Part shown: in pieces, positions 27,432 through 36,268 of the stretch
Layout: every line of letters begins with the position of its first letter
How positions within the stretch are numbered: the stretch's first letter is position 1
Assembly (NCBI RefSeq): GCF_009362785.1
Contig: NZ_WHNQ01000016.1
Span: 106,946 to 170,945 of the forward strand
Source of the DNA: Paraburkholderia atlantica
GTDB lineage: Bacteria; Pseudomonadota; Gammaproteobacteria; Burkholderiales; Burkholderiaceae
Length of the DNA: 64,000 bases
Reading direction: 5' to 3'
Notes under the pieces: generated by a model
What the model was told of the DNA's origin: nothing
Databases searched by the model: none
Seen by the model: the letters and a program-made list of their open reading frames with translations, nothing else
Program-made: the position numbers and the translations under genes

Positions 27432-27472
27432 TTGACATGCGTCAACGGGGCCCGGAGCGAGACGTCTAAATT
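27432..27472 (+). promoter_or_regulatory. FNR-type promoter of the gene at 27569
   Basis: Operator TTGACATGCGTCAA at 27432-27445 and TAAATT at 27467-27472, 31 bp apart. It lies in the divergent gap 27238-27568; the leftward kinase operon shows no matching -10. Confidence 0.85.
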
Positions 27473-27568
27473 GCTTCATATCGCGACACACTTTATGTGC
27501 GCCCTGCGCTCTTTGCGCGGAAAGGGGATTTGTTGCGACGAGCCGCAAAAAGATGGGGGAGCACTGCC

Positions 27569-27931
27569 ATGGCGAAGAAACTTGAACGACGTGACAAGCG
27601 CCAGCTTGCCGGTTGTGATTCGAACTGCGAGGCCGAGTCGGCGCGTAGCGGCATGAACAGGCGCTGTCATCGTATCAACACCCGCTCGCGCAACGCGTCG
27701 CTCGCGCGGAGCGGCGCCGCGCGAGCGGATGTGCCCCGCGTCGAAGTCGTGTTCTACAAGGAGATCCTCGACCACCGCGGCTTCCCACATCACTGCGAGG
27801 TCATGCGCGTCTGCTTTGACGGCGCCGCGCAGGAGGCTGCGATTTCCGGCGCCATTCATCGTTTCGAAAGACTGCAGCGCGTGACGACGTGGAAGGTCGC
27901 GGCCGACGGCTATGAAGTCGTTACACACTGA
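27569..27931 (+). CDS. Small hypothetical protein
   Basis: 120 residues from ATG 27569 after GGGGGAG. The N-terminal 60 residues are very basic (MAKKLERRDKRQLAG, later MNRRCHRINTRSRNASLARS), the rest a compact strand-helix unit (RVEVVFYKEILDHRGF, AISGAIHRFERLQRVTTWKV). No family recognised. Its FNR-type promoter is one of the best in the window, so it belongs to the low-oxygen set. Confidence 0.75.
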   Translation: MAKKLERRDKRQLAGCDSNCEAESARSGMNRRCHRINTRSRNASLARSGAARADVPRVEVVFYKEILDHRGFPHHCEVMRVCFDGAAQEAAISGAIHRFERLQRVTTWKVAADGYEVVTH

Positions 27932-28113
27932 CACGTTGCGGTTTGCCGGAATGGACTTCTGCAGTCTTGATCTCGCGCGGGGTTCGAAATCAGGCAGCAG
28001 TCAGTGGCATCGGAGGAGTCCTGCTCGAATCTCTGATGTGCGGGTACGCCGCGTCGAGTTGTGTAGCGTGCGTCAACACAATGGCTCGTTGCGCGTCGTT
28101 CTACCGTGGGCGA

Positions 28114-28154
28114 TTGACCCACATCAATGAGCTATGCGCGGGGCCGCCTACAGT
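28114..28154 (+). promoter_or_regulatory. FNR-type promoter of the 28246-ppsA-pfkB unit
   Basis: Operator TTGACCCACATCAA at 28114-28127 and TACAGT at 28149-28154, 31 bp apart. Confidence 0.85.
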
Positions 28155-28245
28155 GAGCCTGAATGGATGCAGCGATGCGACCGATAGCTGCATGACATAG
28201 CTTCCGATTGTCGGAGATCGATACAAGGTCGCGGTGGAGAATCGC

Positions 28246-28719
28246 ATGAACTGGCTTGCAGAGTTTTTTTCGCAGAAAACAGCATCGTTGGCTCTGTCGA
28301 TGTGGGCCTACCCGCCACTGATTCTCGGACCGGAAGGGCCGGCCCCTCAGCAGATACACACTCTTCCGTATCCCGGCGCGACGCTCGTGTTCACGCCAGG
28401 TGAGCGGGTCGAACGGGGCGGTCTCGAGTACGAGATTCCCGCGCGGTTCGATTTGGGCCGCGCCTCCGGAACGCGTGGGATCGACGTCGACCCCCCGTTC
28501 CAGACGTCGCAGTTCTTTCGCTCGGTGACGATCTTCGCGCCATCTCGCTACAACCGCGATTTTCTGATCACGGTGAACGATGAGTTCGCTTTCGTGCCGG
28601 TCTTCTCGTCGGATGGCGCCCCGGGTTTCTCAGGCACGTGCTTCGAGTTCGGCGGCGAATCGGCGAGGCAGGCGCAAATGCAGCTGCCGTGGACTTTCCA
28701 GGGCTATATCAGCATCTAG
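28246..28719 (+). CDS. Hypothetical protein upstream of ppsA
   Basis: 157 residues from ATG 28246 (GGAG at 7 bases); a GTG 12 bases earlier is less likely. It has LEYEIPARFDLGRASGTRGIDV and FFRSVTIFAPSRYNRDFLITVNDEFAF, mostly strands, no signal peptide. Not recognised. It begins the ppsA-pfkB unit, with 73 bp to ppsA. Confidence 0.75.
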   Translation: MNWLAEFFSQKTASLALSMWAYPPLILGPEGPAPQQIHTLPYPGATLVFTPGERVERGGLEYEIPARFDLGRASGTRGIDVDPPFQTSQFFRSVTIFAPSRYNRDFLITVNDEFAFVPVFSSDGAPGFSGTCFEFGGESARQAQMQLPWTFQGYISI

Positions 28720-28792
28720 TAAGCGCCCTGCCGCAGGCGGGACGTCGCGCCGCGCACACGGCGCGGCAAATGGTCGGGGCAAGGAGCACAAC

Positions 28793-31201
28793 ATGGATCA
28801 AGCTGTCGCGCAGGTGATCTGGTTCGAGGACTTGCGACGCGAGGACGTCGCAAGCGTCGGAGGCAAGAACGCGTCGCTTGGGGAACTATTGTCCCAACTC
28901 GACGGGCATGGCGTTCGGGTTCCGCCGGGATTCGCGACCACGGCGCAGGCCTATTGGCGCTATATCGACGCCAATCGTCTGCGCGACCAAATTTCGGCGC
29001 GTCTCGAGGACCTCGCGCAAGGGCGCCTCACGCTGGCCGAAGCCGGGGAGGCGATCCGCGCGGCCATCGTGCATGGCGACTGGCCGACCGAACTCGCGCA
29101 GGCCGTCTGCGCCGCATATCGAACGCTCGGAGAGCGCAGCGGCGGCGCCGACGCTGACGTCGCGGTTCGTTCGAGCGCCACAGCCGAGGATCTTCCCGAC
29201 GCGAGCTTTGCCGGCCAGCAGGAAACTTTCCTCAACGTGCGCGGCGAGCGGGCGCTGCTCGATGCCTGCCGGCGCTGCTACGCGTCGCTGTTTACCGACC
29301 GGGCCATCGCGTATCGAACGGCCAAGGGCTTCGACCATTTGCAGGTTGCACTGTCGATCGGCGTCCAACGGATGGTGCGCTCGGATCTCGGCGGCGCGGG
29401 CGTGATGTTTACGATCGACACAGAGACCGGGTTCGACAAGATTGTGCTGATCAATGCAGCATGGGGCCTTGGCGAGAACGTCGTGCAGGGCGCGGTCGAT
29501 CCGGACGAGTACGAAGTGTTCAAGCCGCTGCTGGCTGAACGCGGGTATTCACCGATCGTCGGTAAGAAGCGCGGGGAGAAGGCCCGCAAGATGATCTACG
29601 CGAAAAACGGGCCTCATTCGACGAAGAACGTGCCGACTTCCAAAGCCGAACGCGCCGCATTCGTGCTTGACGATGCCGAGATCCTGTCCCTGTCGCGCTC
29701 GGCCTGCGCGATCGAGGCTCACTACGGGCAGCCGATGGACATCGAATGGGCGAAAGACGGCGCGACCGGTGAGATGTTCATCGTGCAGGCGCGTCCCGAA
29801 ACGGTGCAGTCGCGCCGGGAAGCGAGTTCGGTGAGGAACTACCGGCTGCGCGACGCGGGGCGCCGTCTTTTGCGCGGCGTCAGCGTGGGTGAAGCGATTG
29901 CGGCCGGCGCGGTTTGCGTGATCGAGCATCCGAGCGACATGCACCGTTTCGTCGACGGCGCGGTTCTGGTGACGCCCACCACCGACCCCGACTGGGTGCC
30001 GGTGATGCGTCGCGCCGCCGCGATCATCACGGACCACGGCGGGCGCACTTCGCACGCGGCTATCGTGAGCCGGGAACTGGGGCTGCCCGCGATCGTCGGT
30101 ACCGGCAATGCCACGCATCTGCTGCACGACGAACAGGAGGTGACGGTGTCGTGCGCGGAAGGCGACGAAGGTTTCGTATACGAGGGCACGGCCGCGTTCG
30201 ACGTCGAGGAGATCGATTTCCGATCGATCCCGCAAACGCGCACCCATGTGATGCTCAATCTGGCCAATCCCGCGGCCGCCTCCCGTTGGTGGCGCTTACC
30301 GGCTGACGGCGTCGGTCTCGTGCGCATGGAGTTCGTCGTAAGCAACGACATCAAGATTCATCCGATGGCGCTCGTGCGATTTGATGAACTCGCGGACGCG
30401 ACCGCGAAGCAGCGCATCGAGGAACTGACGGCAGGGTACCCGGACAAGGCGGAGTATTTCGTGGATCGGCTTGCGAGAGGACTCGGCCGCATTGCCGCGG
30501 TCCAGTACCCGCGGCCCGCGATCATACGCATGAGCGACTTCAAGACCAACGAATACGCGCATCTGATCGGCGGCCAGGCGTTCGAGCCGCACGAGGAGAA
30601 TCCGATGCTGGGGTTCCGTGGCGCTTCGCGCTACTACTCGCCGCGCTATCGCGAAGGTTTTGCGCTGGAGTGCAGAGCGATCCGGCGGCTGCGCGAAGAA
30701 ATGGGGCTGCGCAACGTCGTGGTCATGATCCCGTTCTGTCGCACGGTTTGCGAAGCCGATCAGGTGCTCGAAGTCATGGCGCAGAATGGCTTGCGGCGCG
30801 GGCAGGACGGACTACAGGTATACGTGATGTGCGAGATTCCGTCGAACGTGATTCTTGCGCGCCAATTCGCGCAGCGTTTCGACGGCTTTTCGATCGGAAG
30901 CAACGATCTCACGCAATTGACGCTCGGCGTCGATCGTGACTCGGCGGAGCTGGCGCCACTGTTCGACGAGCAGGACGAAGCCGTCGAATGGATGATCCGT
31001 CGCGTGATCGACGACGCGCATCGGGCAGGCGCGAAGGTTGGGCTCTGCGGTCAGGCGCCGAGCGATCACCCGGAATTCGCGGTGTTTCTCGTCGACTGTG
31101 CGATCGATTCGATGTCGGTGAGCCCGGACAGCTTCATTGCGGTCAAGCGCGCAGTGGCAAGCGCGGAAGCTCGCGTGGCTTCGCCGGCGGCGACAGCCTG
31201 A
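28793..31201 (+). CDS. ppsA: Phosphoenolpyruvate synthase
   Basis: 802 residues. N-terminal ATP-grasp-like domain (SVGGKNASLGELLSQL, SSATAEDLPDASFAGQQETFLN), central phosphohistidine domain with His421 in GGRTSHAAIVSRELGLP, and C-terminal PEP domain (FSIGSNDLTQLTLGVDRD). It converts pyruvate and ATP to PEP, AMP and phosphate. AAGGAG precedes ATG 28793; the longer open frame upstream has no similarity. It pairs with the pfkB next to it in central carbon flow. Confidence 0.95.
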   Translation: MDQAVAQVIWFEDLRREDVASVGGKNASLGELLSQLDGHGVRVPPGFATTAQAYWRYIDANRLRDQISARLEDLAQGRLTLAEAGEAIRAAIVHGDWPTELAQAVCAAYRTLGERSGGADADVAVRSSATAEDLPDASFAGQQETFLNVRGERALLDACRRCYASLFTDRAIAYRTAKGFDHLQVALSIGVQRMVRSDLGGAGVMFTIDTETGFDKIVLINAAWGLGENVVQGAVDPDEYEVFKPLLAERGYSPIVGKKRGEKARKMIYAKNGPHSTKNVPTSKAERAAFVLDDAEILSLSRSACAIEAHYGQPMDIEWAKDGATGEMFIVQARPETVQSRREASSVRNYRLRDAGRRLLRGVSVGEAIAAGAVCVIEHPSDMHRFVDGAVLVTPTTDPDWVPVMRRAAAIITDHGGRTSHAAIVSRELGLPAIVGTGNATHLLHDEQEVTVSCAEGDEGFVYEGTAAFDVEEIDFRSIPQTRTHVMLNLANPAAASRWWRLPADGVGLVRMEFVVSNDIKIHPMALVRFDELADATAKQRIEELTAGYPDKAEYFVDRLARGLGRIAAVQYPRPAIIRMSDFKTNEYAHLIGGQAFEPHEENPMLGFRGASRYYSPRYREGFALECRAIRRLREEMGLRNVVVMIPFCRTVCEADQVLEVMAQNGLRRGQDGLQVYVMCEIPSNVILARQFAQRFDGFSIGSNDLTQLTLGVDRDSAELAPLFDEQDEAVEWMIRRVIDDAHRAGAKVGLCGQAPSDHPEFAVFLVDCAIDSMSVSPDSFIAVKRAVASAEARVASPAATA

Positions 31202-31239
31202 ACGGGTTGCAGACGCCCCGGCGCGCCCGGAGATGCCAG

Positions 31240-32196
31240 ATGCACGAGATCCTCACTCTGACACTGAACCCAGCGGTCGACGTCGCGACCTCGGTCGATA
31301 GAATCGTCGACACGCGCAAGCTTCGTTGCAGCGCGGCGCGGCGAGATCCTGGCGGCGGTGGGATCAACGTCGCGCGCGTGATACATCGGCTAGGTGGCGA
31401 CTGCGAGGCGCTCTATATGGCGGGCGGTGCGCCTGGCCTGACGCTGAGCGCGATGATCGAAGCGGAAGGGGTACACGCCACCTGTATCGGCATCGCTGGC
31501 GAGACCCGTGAAAACTTCTCCGTTCGGGAGACCTCGTCCGGACGCGAGTACCGCTTCGTGTTACCAGGGCCCGTGCTCGCCGAAGCGGAATGGCAGACCT
31601 GCCTGCGGCACATCGGCGAGGTCGCCGTCGTGCCACGCTACCTCGTACTGAGCGGCAGCGTGCCGCCGGGTGTCCCCGACGACATCTACGCTCGCGTCGC
31701 AAGGATTGCACGGGAACACGACACCCGCGTCGTACTTGATACCTCCGGCGCGCCGCTAGCCGCGGCGCTCGCGGCTGGGGTTTTCCTGGTCAAACCGAGC
31801 CTGTCTGAACTTTGCGCGTTGGCAGGCCGCGAGCTGGAAGACGACGCGCAGCGGCTCGCCGCCGCACGCGACGTCGTGCGTGCCGGCGGCGCGGCGATCG
31901 TCGCGCTCACGCTCGGCGAACACGGGGCACTCGTCGTCACTGCGGATCGTGCGCTGCGCGTGCCTGGAGTTGCGGTACCGGTTTCGAGTTCGATCGGCGC
32001 GGGAGATAGCTTCCTCGCCGCGATGGTTTGGTCGCTCAATCGCGGCATGACGTTTGACGAAACCTTGCGCTATGCGGTGGCGGCCGCTTCGGCGTCGTTG
32101 CTCACTGAGGGAACCCGCCTGTGCGAGCGGGAGCAGATAGAGCGGATTTACCGCGAGCTCGAGCTCGCGGGTGCAGATTTCGTCTCCTTGGCTTGA
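31240..32196 (+). CDS. pfkB: PfkB-family sugar kinase (6-phosphofructokinase II type)
   Basis: 318 residues. Starts MHEILTLTLNPAVDVATSVD, with the PfkB motif GGGGINVARVIHRLGG (about 38-53) and the catalytic GAGDSF with Asp256. It phosphorylates a sugar phosphate, by context fructose 6-phosphate. The length and Asp256 fit E. coli PfkB, but 1-phosphofructokinase or tagatose kinases are related. 38 bp behind ppsA. A PfkB is also part of the mycobacterial dormancy regulon. Confidence 0.88.
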   Translation: MHEILTLTLNPAVDVATSVDRIVDTRKLRCSAARRDPGGGGINVARVIHRLGGDCEALYMAGGAPGLTLSAMIEAEGVHATCIGIAGETRENFSVRETSSGREYRFVLPGPVLAEAEWQTCLRHIGEVAVVPRYLVLSGSVPPGVPDDIYARVARIAREHDTRVVLDTSGAPLAAALAAGVFLVKPSLSELCALAGRELEDDAQRLAAARDVVRAGGAAIVALTLGEHGALVVTADRALRVPGVAVPVSSSIGAGDSFLAAMVWSLNRGMTFDETLRYAVAAASASLLTEGTRLCEREQIERIYRELELAGADFVSLA

Positions 32197-32336
32197 CGCC
32201 CGATTCCCGCGGACGAACGACGGACGCTTGGACCGCGATTCGTTTGACGCGAATCGATCAGACTGCTTGGCGACTCCCGCGTTTGCAGTTGGCTCTGCAG
32301 GATCTTTGGCGGCCATTGCGCAAAGCAGGGCAACTC

Positions 32337-33581
32337 CTAGAACACCAGGCCGAACAGTCTTTTCACCAGATCTTCCAGCGACATCATCGTCAGGGCCAAC
32401 GGCACGATCGGCACAAGTACCGCGGCTGCAAGGCGAACGATGGCTTCCTTGGTAATGGGAGCGATACGCATGGTTCGGACCACGTCGAAACTGTTGGCGA
32501 GATCCGCAAGCGATTGAATGTCACCGCTGCCCACCAACGCCTCACCGCCAGACGAGCCGCCCCGCAGCCACTTGGCGTCGAATTCACGCACGTACTGTTC
32601 GGCCAGAGCGCCGTATTCACTCAGGCCTGTTCGCTTCGCCTGGGCCAGTTGAGGCGCGAACACCAGTAAAGGACCAAAGACCAGACACAACAGGAAGAGA
32701 ACCATCGATGCAGTCTCGACCTTGAATTCCGTGAGGGCGGCCCCGGCGAAGAAAATGCGGTTCGCGAACTGGGCCGCAAGCATCGCGCCGTGCGCGGCCA
32801 GGAGGGCCATGAACGCGTAGACGGTATTGGCGAGAAATCCCAGACCGCCGACGCGATCAGGATGAGTGGGAACAAGGCTCAGTTCGATGCGCGACACCTG
32901 CCAGAGAAACCGCGTCCAGATAAAGATCCGGAAATACCAGCGGATCAACAGGAACTGAAACAGCGGGACGCTCACAAAGGCGTACCAGAATCCAGCGAGC
33001 GAAAGGGTCAAGCCACTGGCAGTGGGTACTGCGTACCACGTCGACGTCGTTTGCAATGCGATGTATTGGCGCCACACCACAAGGACACCCACACCGTACA
33101 CAAGAGCGATCAGCATCAGCTCGGCGGCCACAGAATTACGCAGACGGAATGCTGACCTGACAGCTTCATCGAACCGCGCAACGGACGCTTCCGGAATGAT
33201 CTTGCGCTCGAGGAAGGCCTGCGCGATCGGACGCAGCCGCCGATGCACAACCAGCTCGGCGATGATCAAAAGGGGCACGGCCACGAGGAAGCGGATGTGA
33301 ACTTCCAGGTCCAGCAGGAACGGTAGCGCCACACGGTTGCCTAGCAAATGCCCGTCCACAGCAGCGAGCACCAGTAGCGGCAGCCAGGCCAACAGCGAGA
33401 TGACGAGAACCCGCTGGCGCACCAATGCCAGCGCATCGTCGGCCATGTGCGTCCGGCGCAGAAGCTGATAGAGTGGACCGCCCAGAACCAGTGAGAAACT
33501 CTGCGTGTCCTGCAGAATTTCCTCGGCGGTCGGCGCATTACGTTCTGTTCTTTCAGGCCCAAGATGCAGGTAACGATTCAT
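32337..33581 (-). CDS. Multi-spanning membrane protein, unknown
   Basis: 414 residues from ATG 33581 (GAGGCG upstream). About six membrane segments, for example LVISLLAWLPLLVLAAV, FLVAVPLLIIAELVV and LMLIALVYGVGVLVVW, with loops rich in Arg. No family named. The FNR-type promoter starts transcripts at about 33626, which rules out the longer frame starting at 33710. Confidence 0.8.
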   Translation of the reverse strand: MNRYLHLGPERTERNAPTAEEILQDTQSFSLVLGGPLYQLLRRTHMADDALALVRQRVLVISLLAWLPLLVLAAVDGHLLGNRVALPFLLDLEVHIRFLVAVPLLIIAELVVHRRLRPIAQAFLERKIIPEASVARFDEAVRSAFRLRNSVAAELMLIALVYGVGVLVVWRQYIALQTTSTWYAVPTASGLTLSLAGFWYAFVSVPLFQFLLIRWYFRIFIWTRFLWQVSRIELSLVPTHPDRVGGLGFLANTVYAFMALLAAHGAMLAAQFANRIFFAGAALTEFKVETASMVLFLLCLVFGPLLVFAPQLAQAKRTGLSEYGALAEQYVREFDAKWLRGGSSGGEALVGSGDIQSLADLANSFDVVRTMRIAPITKEAIVRLAAAVLVPIVPLALTMMSLEDLVKRLFGLVF

Positions 33582-33597
33582 GATTTGGCGCCTCATC

Positions 33598-33751
33598 CAA
33601 GCTGTCGCGTACTCTCTCTCGACTTGGGATTCATCGTAGAACCGGACGGGCCGCGCATATTGATCCAGGTCATGCTTGCATGTTCGCGGGCCGGTGCCAG
33701 CTGGGCGCACTGAAATTCATTCCCGTCTGAGAGAGAGTACGCGACAGCTTG
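33598..33751. repeat. 23-bp perfect inverted repeat around divergent FNR promoters
   Basis: Arms at 33598-33620 and 33729-33751 are exact reverse complements (core GAGAGAGAGTACGCGACAGC on the plus strand at 33729). One arm falls in the leader of the leftward gene, the other touches the operator of the rightward gene. Confidence 0.9.
33633..33673 (-). promoter_or_regulatory. FNR-type promoter of the membrane protein at 32337
   Basis: Operator TTGATCCAGGTCAT at 33660-33673; minus-strand TACGAT at 33633-33638, 31 bp apart. Confidence 0.8.
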
Positions 33752-33752
33752 T

Positions 33753-33793
33753 ATGACCCAGATCAAATGACGACGGGACGCGTGGCGTACGGT
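33753..33793 (+). promoter_or_regulatory. FNR-type promoter of the gene at 33816
   Basis: Operator ATGACCCAGATCAA at 33753-33766 and TACGGT at 33788-33793, 31 bp apart. Confidence 0.78.
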
Positions 33794-33815
33794 AGGCGAC
33801 AGACCACCGGAGCGC

Positions 33816-34091
33816 ATGATGTATTCGATCAAACCTTTCTTCGTTGAGATTTTTCCCGAACGTGTGGATGGATGGACGGCCGAGGCGCGCTTTTCTCGTC
33901 AAGGCGACTACGCGAAACCAATCAAAGTGCCCAAGGTCCGTTTCTTTCTCCGGGCGGTCAAGCCCACTAAGGCAATGGCTGAAGGTGATGCCATTGAGTG
34001 GGCGCGTCGCTATATAGCGTCGTCTGCCGAAGTTTTGGAAACGTCGCTAAAACAGGAGGAGATGCGCGGGAATCCGCGTCCTCGTTCATAG
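33816..34091 (+). CDS. Small hypothetical protein
   Basis: 91 residues, tandem ATG after CCGGAGCGC. MMYSIKPFFVEIFPERVDGW at the start and a helix AMAEGDAIEWARRYIASSAEVLETSL near the end. Soluble; no family recognised. Divergent from the membrane protein gene and driven by its own FNR-type promoter. Confidence 0.75.
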   Translation: MMYSIKPFFVEIFPERVDGWTAEARFSRQGDYAKPIKVPKVRFFLRAVKPTKAMAEGDAIEWARRYIASSAEVLETSLKQEEMRGNPRPRS

Positions 34092-34410
34092 AGCTCATTG
34101 ACATGGTCCGTGACCTGGTTCTCGAAATCTGACAGCGACAGGACCTCCACGATCAACGCGCAACGTTTATCGACATCTGAAAAGACGCTCGCAAAAGACG
34201 CCCTGTCGCTTGAACCGGGGTGTTTGATGGGGCGAACAGCGCGACTTGTGATCCCGGCGGGCATCAGGCCATGCTGAAGACGGCTTTCTGTCGGGTCTGA
34301 AGTGAGGAGGCGGACGGCCGGCTTTCATAGAAGCCTTTTGATGGAGGACGGCGCTACAGCACGATGCCTGTTGCTCGCGCACCCCCCCGTTGCGGCGCGC
34401 GACAGCCGGC
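34092..34410. other. Gene-free stretch
   Basis: 319 bp between convergent units. Only poor open frames; no operator, repeat or clear terminator seen. Confidence 0.5.
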
Positions 34411-35130
34411 CTAACGGCGACGGTCGCCCAGCAGGCGCAGCAGCATCAGGAAAATGCTGAGGAAGTCGAGATAGAGCGCGAGCGCGCCGATGACCGCCTT
34501 CTTGCCGGCAACGACATCATCCTCGCCCGCGATATAGAGGTTGCGGATGCGCTGCGTGTCGTAGGCGGTGAGGCCCGTGAATACCAGCACGCCAATTACG
34601 GAAACGACGAACTGCAACGCCGTCGAGGCGAGGAACAGATTGACGAGACTGGCGATCACGATGCCCGCAAGCCCCATGAACAGGAAAGAGCCGAAGCGCG
34701 ACAGGTCGGCGCGTGTCGTGTATCCATAGAGGCTCGTGGCACCGAAGGTGGCCGCGCTGATGAGAAATACGCGCGCGATGCTGTCGCCCGTGTACACGAG
34801 GAAGATGCCGGACAGCGACAGGCCGACCAGTGCCGCATAGGACCAGAAGCAGATCCGTGCCGCGCCGAGGCTGATTCGCTCGATGCGCAAGCTCAGCAAA
34901 AAGACGAGGGCGAGCGGGGCGAGCAGCACGATCCAGAACAGAGGCGTGGCGGCGATCGATGCATACAATCCGCTCGCCGCTCCGACGTATGCAACGACGC
35001 CCGTCAGCACGAGGCCCGCTGCCATATAGTTGTAGACGCGCAGCACATATTGCGCGAGACCCGGGTCGCTAGTTTCGAGTCCGCGCTGCGCCGCTGCTGG
35101 CCGGTCGCCGCCGATGAATCTGTGTGCCAT
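34411..35130 (-). CDS. Bax inhibitor-1/YccA family membrane protein
   Basis: 239 residues with seven membrane segments, including YVLRVYNYMAAGLVLTGVVAY and the family motif TAYDTQRIRNLY. BI-1/YbhL/YccA proteins are inner-membrane stress proteins, YccA being an FtsH inhibitor and others cation leak channels. AGGAGCGATC precedes the ATG. Last of a three-gene unit with the genes at 35164 and 35791 (gaps of 33 and 24 bp). Confidence 0.92.
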   Translation of the reverse strand: MAHRFIGGDRPAAAQRGLETSDPGLAQYVLRVYNYMAAGLVLTGVVAYVGAASGLYASIAATPLFWIVLLAPLALVFLLSLRIERISLGAARICFWSYAALVGLSLSGIFLVYTGDSIARVFLISAATFGATSLYGYTTRADLSRFGSFLFMGLAGIVIASLVNLFLASTALQFVVSVIGVLVFTGLTAYDTQRIRNLYIAGEDDVVAGKKAVIGALALYLDFLSIFLMLLRLLGDRRR

Positions 35131-35163
35131 GATCGCTCCTGTTACTGCATTTGCGGGACGCGT

Positions 35164-35766
35164 TTAGCGTACCGGAGCGCCGTCTCGTGTGATCTGAACC
35201 GCAGTCGCCTCGACGTAGTCGACGTGTACGCTGTCGCCCGCTTCGAGCCCGTCGAGCAACCCGTCTGACGACGCCTGCAGCACAACGGTGCGCGTCGGTC
35301 CGCGCAACGTCAACTGACGCTTGCCGCGATCGATCTGCACGACGGTGACCACTGCCTCGACCCGGTGTAGGGCAAGGGACGCGCCGAGCGATGCGCCGGT
35401 CGTAAACCCTTTATCGACGCGCTCGCGGATACCACTCGAGTTGGACTTGTCGGCCCGCAGCAATAGCGCGCGGTTGAACGTGACGGCGACGGTGTCGCCC
35501 AGCCGCAGTTTTCGCACATCTCCGATACTCGGGTCGACCACCACGTCGACGGGTTCACCGTTGTCTTCGAGGAGTGTCATGCTGTTTCTTCCGGCGTCTA
35601 TCGCGAACACGACCGCGTTCGCATGCGTGACGCTGGTGCCCGAGAAGGGCTTGTCGGGGGCCGCCCGGGTTGTGGTTTCTTCCGCCGTTGCCGCGCGCGG
35701 AAGCGCTGCGGCGAATATAAGTCCTGCCGTGGCCGCCAGAAGTCCGCCTTGCCATCTGTGTTTCAT
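35164..35766 (-). CDS. Periplasmic hypothetical protein
   Basis: 200 residues with a signal peptide (about 1-27, ending AATA). Two similar strand-rich units, VVFAIDAGRNSMTLLEDNGE and VVQIDRGKRQLTLRGPTRTV, suggest an internally duplicated small beta fold. No family name given. GGAGG precedes the ATG. Middle gene of the unit ending in BI-1. Confidence 0.8.
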   Translation of the reverse strand: MKHRWQGGLLAATAGLIFAAALPRAATAEETTTRAAPDKPFSGTSVTHANAVVFAIDAGRNSMTLLEDNGEPVDVVVDPSIGDVRKLRLGDTVAVTFNRALLLRADKSNSSGIRERVDKGFTTGASLGASLALHRVEAVVTVVQIDRGKRQLTLRGPTRTVVLQASSDGLLDGLEAGDSVHVDYVEATAVQITRDGAPVR

Positions 35767-35790
35767 CCTGTAACCTCCGCGCCGTGCAAC

Positions 35791-35988
35791 TCAAATGCGT
35801 TTGTTCACGCCGCCACGTTCGAAGAATGTGGACGGCGCAATATGTCTGTTCACACGAGCGAGCAACTGCGGCGCGTATGCGAGTTCGGCCAACCTTGCGC
35901 GGACGCGAGGATGAACGCACGCGAGCGACACGACGACGAATGACCCCGGCAGTGCCAGAAATCCTATTAGCAAGATCCGTTTAAGCAT
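35791..35988 (-). CDS. Small one-span membrane protein
   Basis: 65 residues from ATG 35988: MLKRILLIGFLALPGSFVVV makes a membrane anchor or uncleaved signal, followed by a basic tail. The FNR-type promoter places the transcript start near 36014, which fixes this short form and excludes the longer frame from 36165. First gene of the unit 35791-35164-34411. Confidence 0.75.
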   Translation of the reverse strand: MLKRILLIGFLALPGSFVVVSLACVHPRVRARLAELAYAPQLLARVNRHIAPSTFFERGGVNKRI

Positions 35989-36021
35989 GCTGAACCCCGT
36001 CTGCGCTTCACGCACGGTTTC

Positions 36022-36062
36022 ATCGTAGGGCCTCGCGCGCCAGCGCGGTTGATGCATGTCAA
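36022..36062 (-). promoter_or_regulatory. FNR-type promoter of the BI-1 unit
   Basis: Operator TTGATGCATGTCAA at 36049-36062; minus-strand TACGAT at 36022-36027, 31 bp apart. Confidence 0.85.
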
Positions 36063-36123
36063 CGGCGATAGGGATCTGATGCGAACGCGTGCTGTGCGAG
36101 GCACCGCGCGGCAAGATGCACAC

Positions 36124-36137
36124 CTGACGCAGGTCAA
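36124..36137. promoter_or_regulatory. Extra FNR-like operator
   Basis: CTGACGCAGGTCAA, one mismatch. No -10 at the usual distance on either strand; it may assist the site at 36049. Confidence 0.4.
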
Positions 36138-36268
36138 TCCGAAAGGCGTTCGACCGTTGACGCACGCATTGCGCCGTATCGCGGAATCCGAGACTGAGCG
36201 CGCGAAGCGGGTCCAGAGCGAACGACGGTATTCGCGAACATGACGTACCTCACGCAAACTGCGCGGAT

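Noticed and set aside
32244..32260. TTGACGCGAATCGATCA
   Set aside because: The right half is imperfect and it lies between converging genes with no start to serve.
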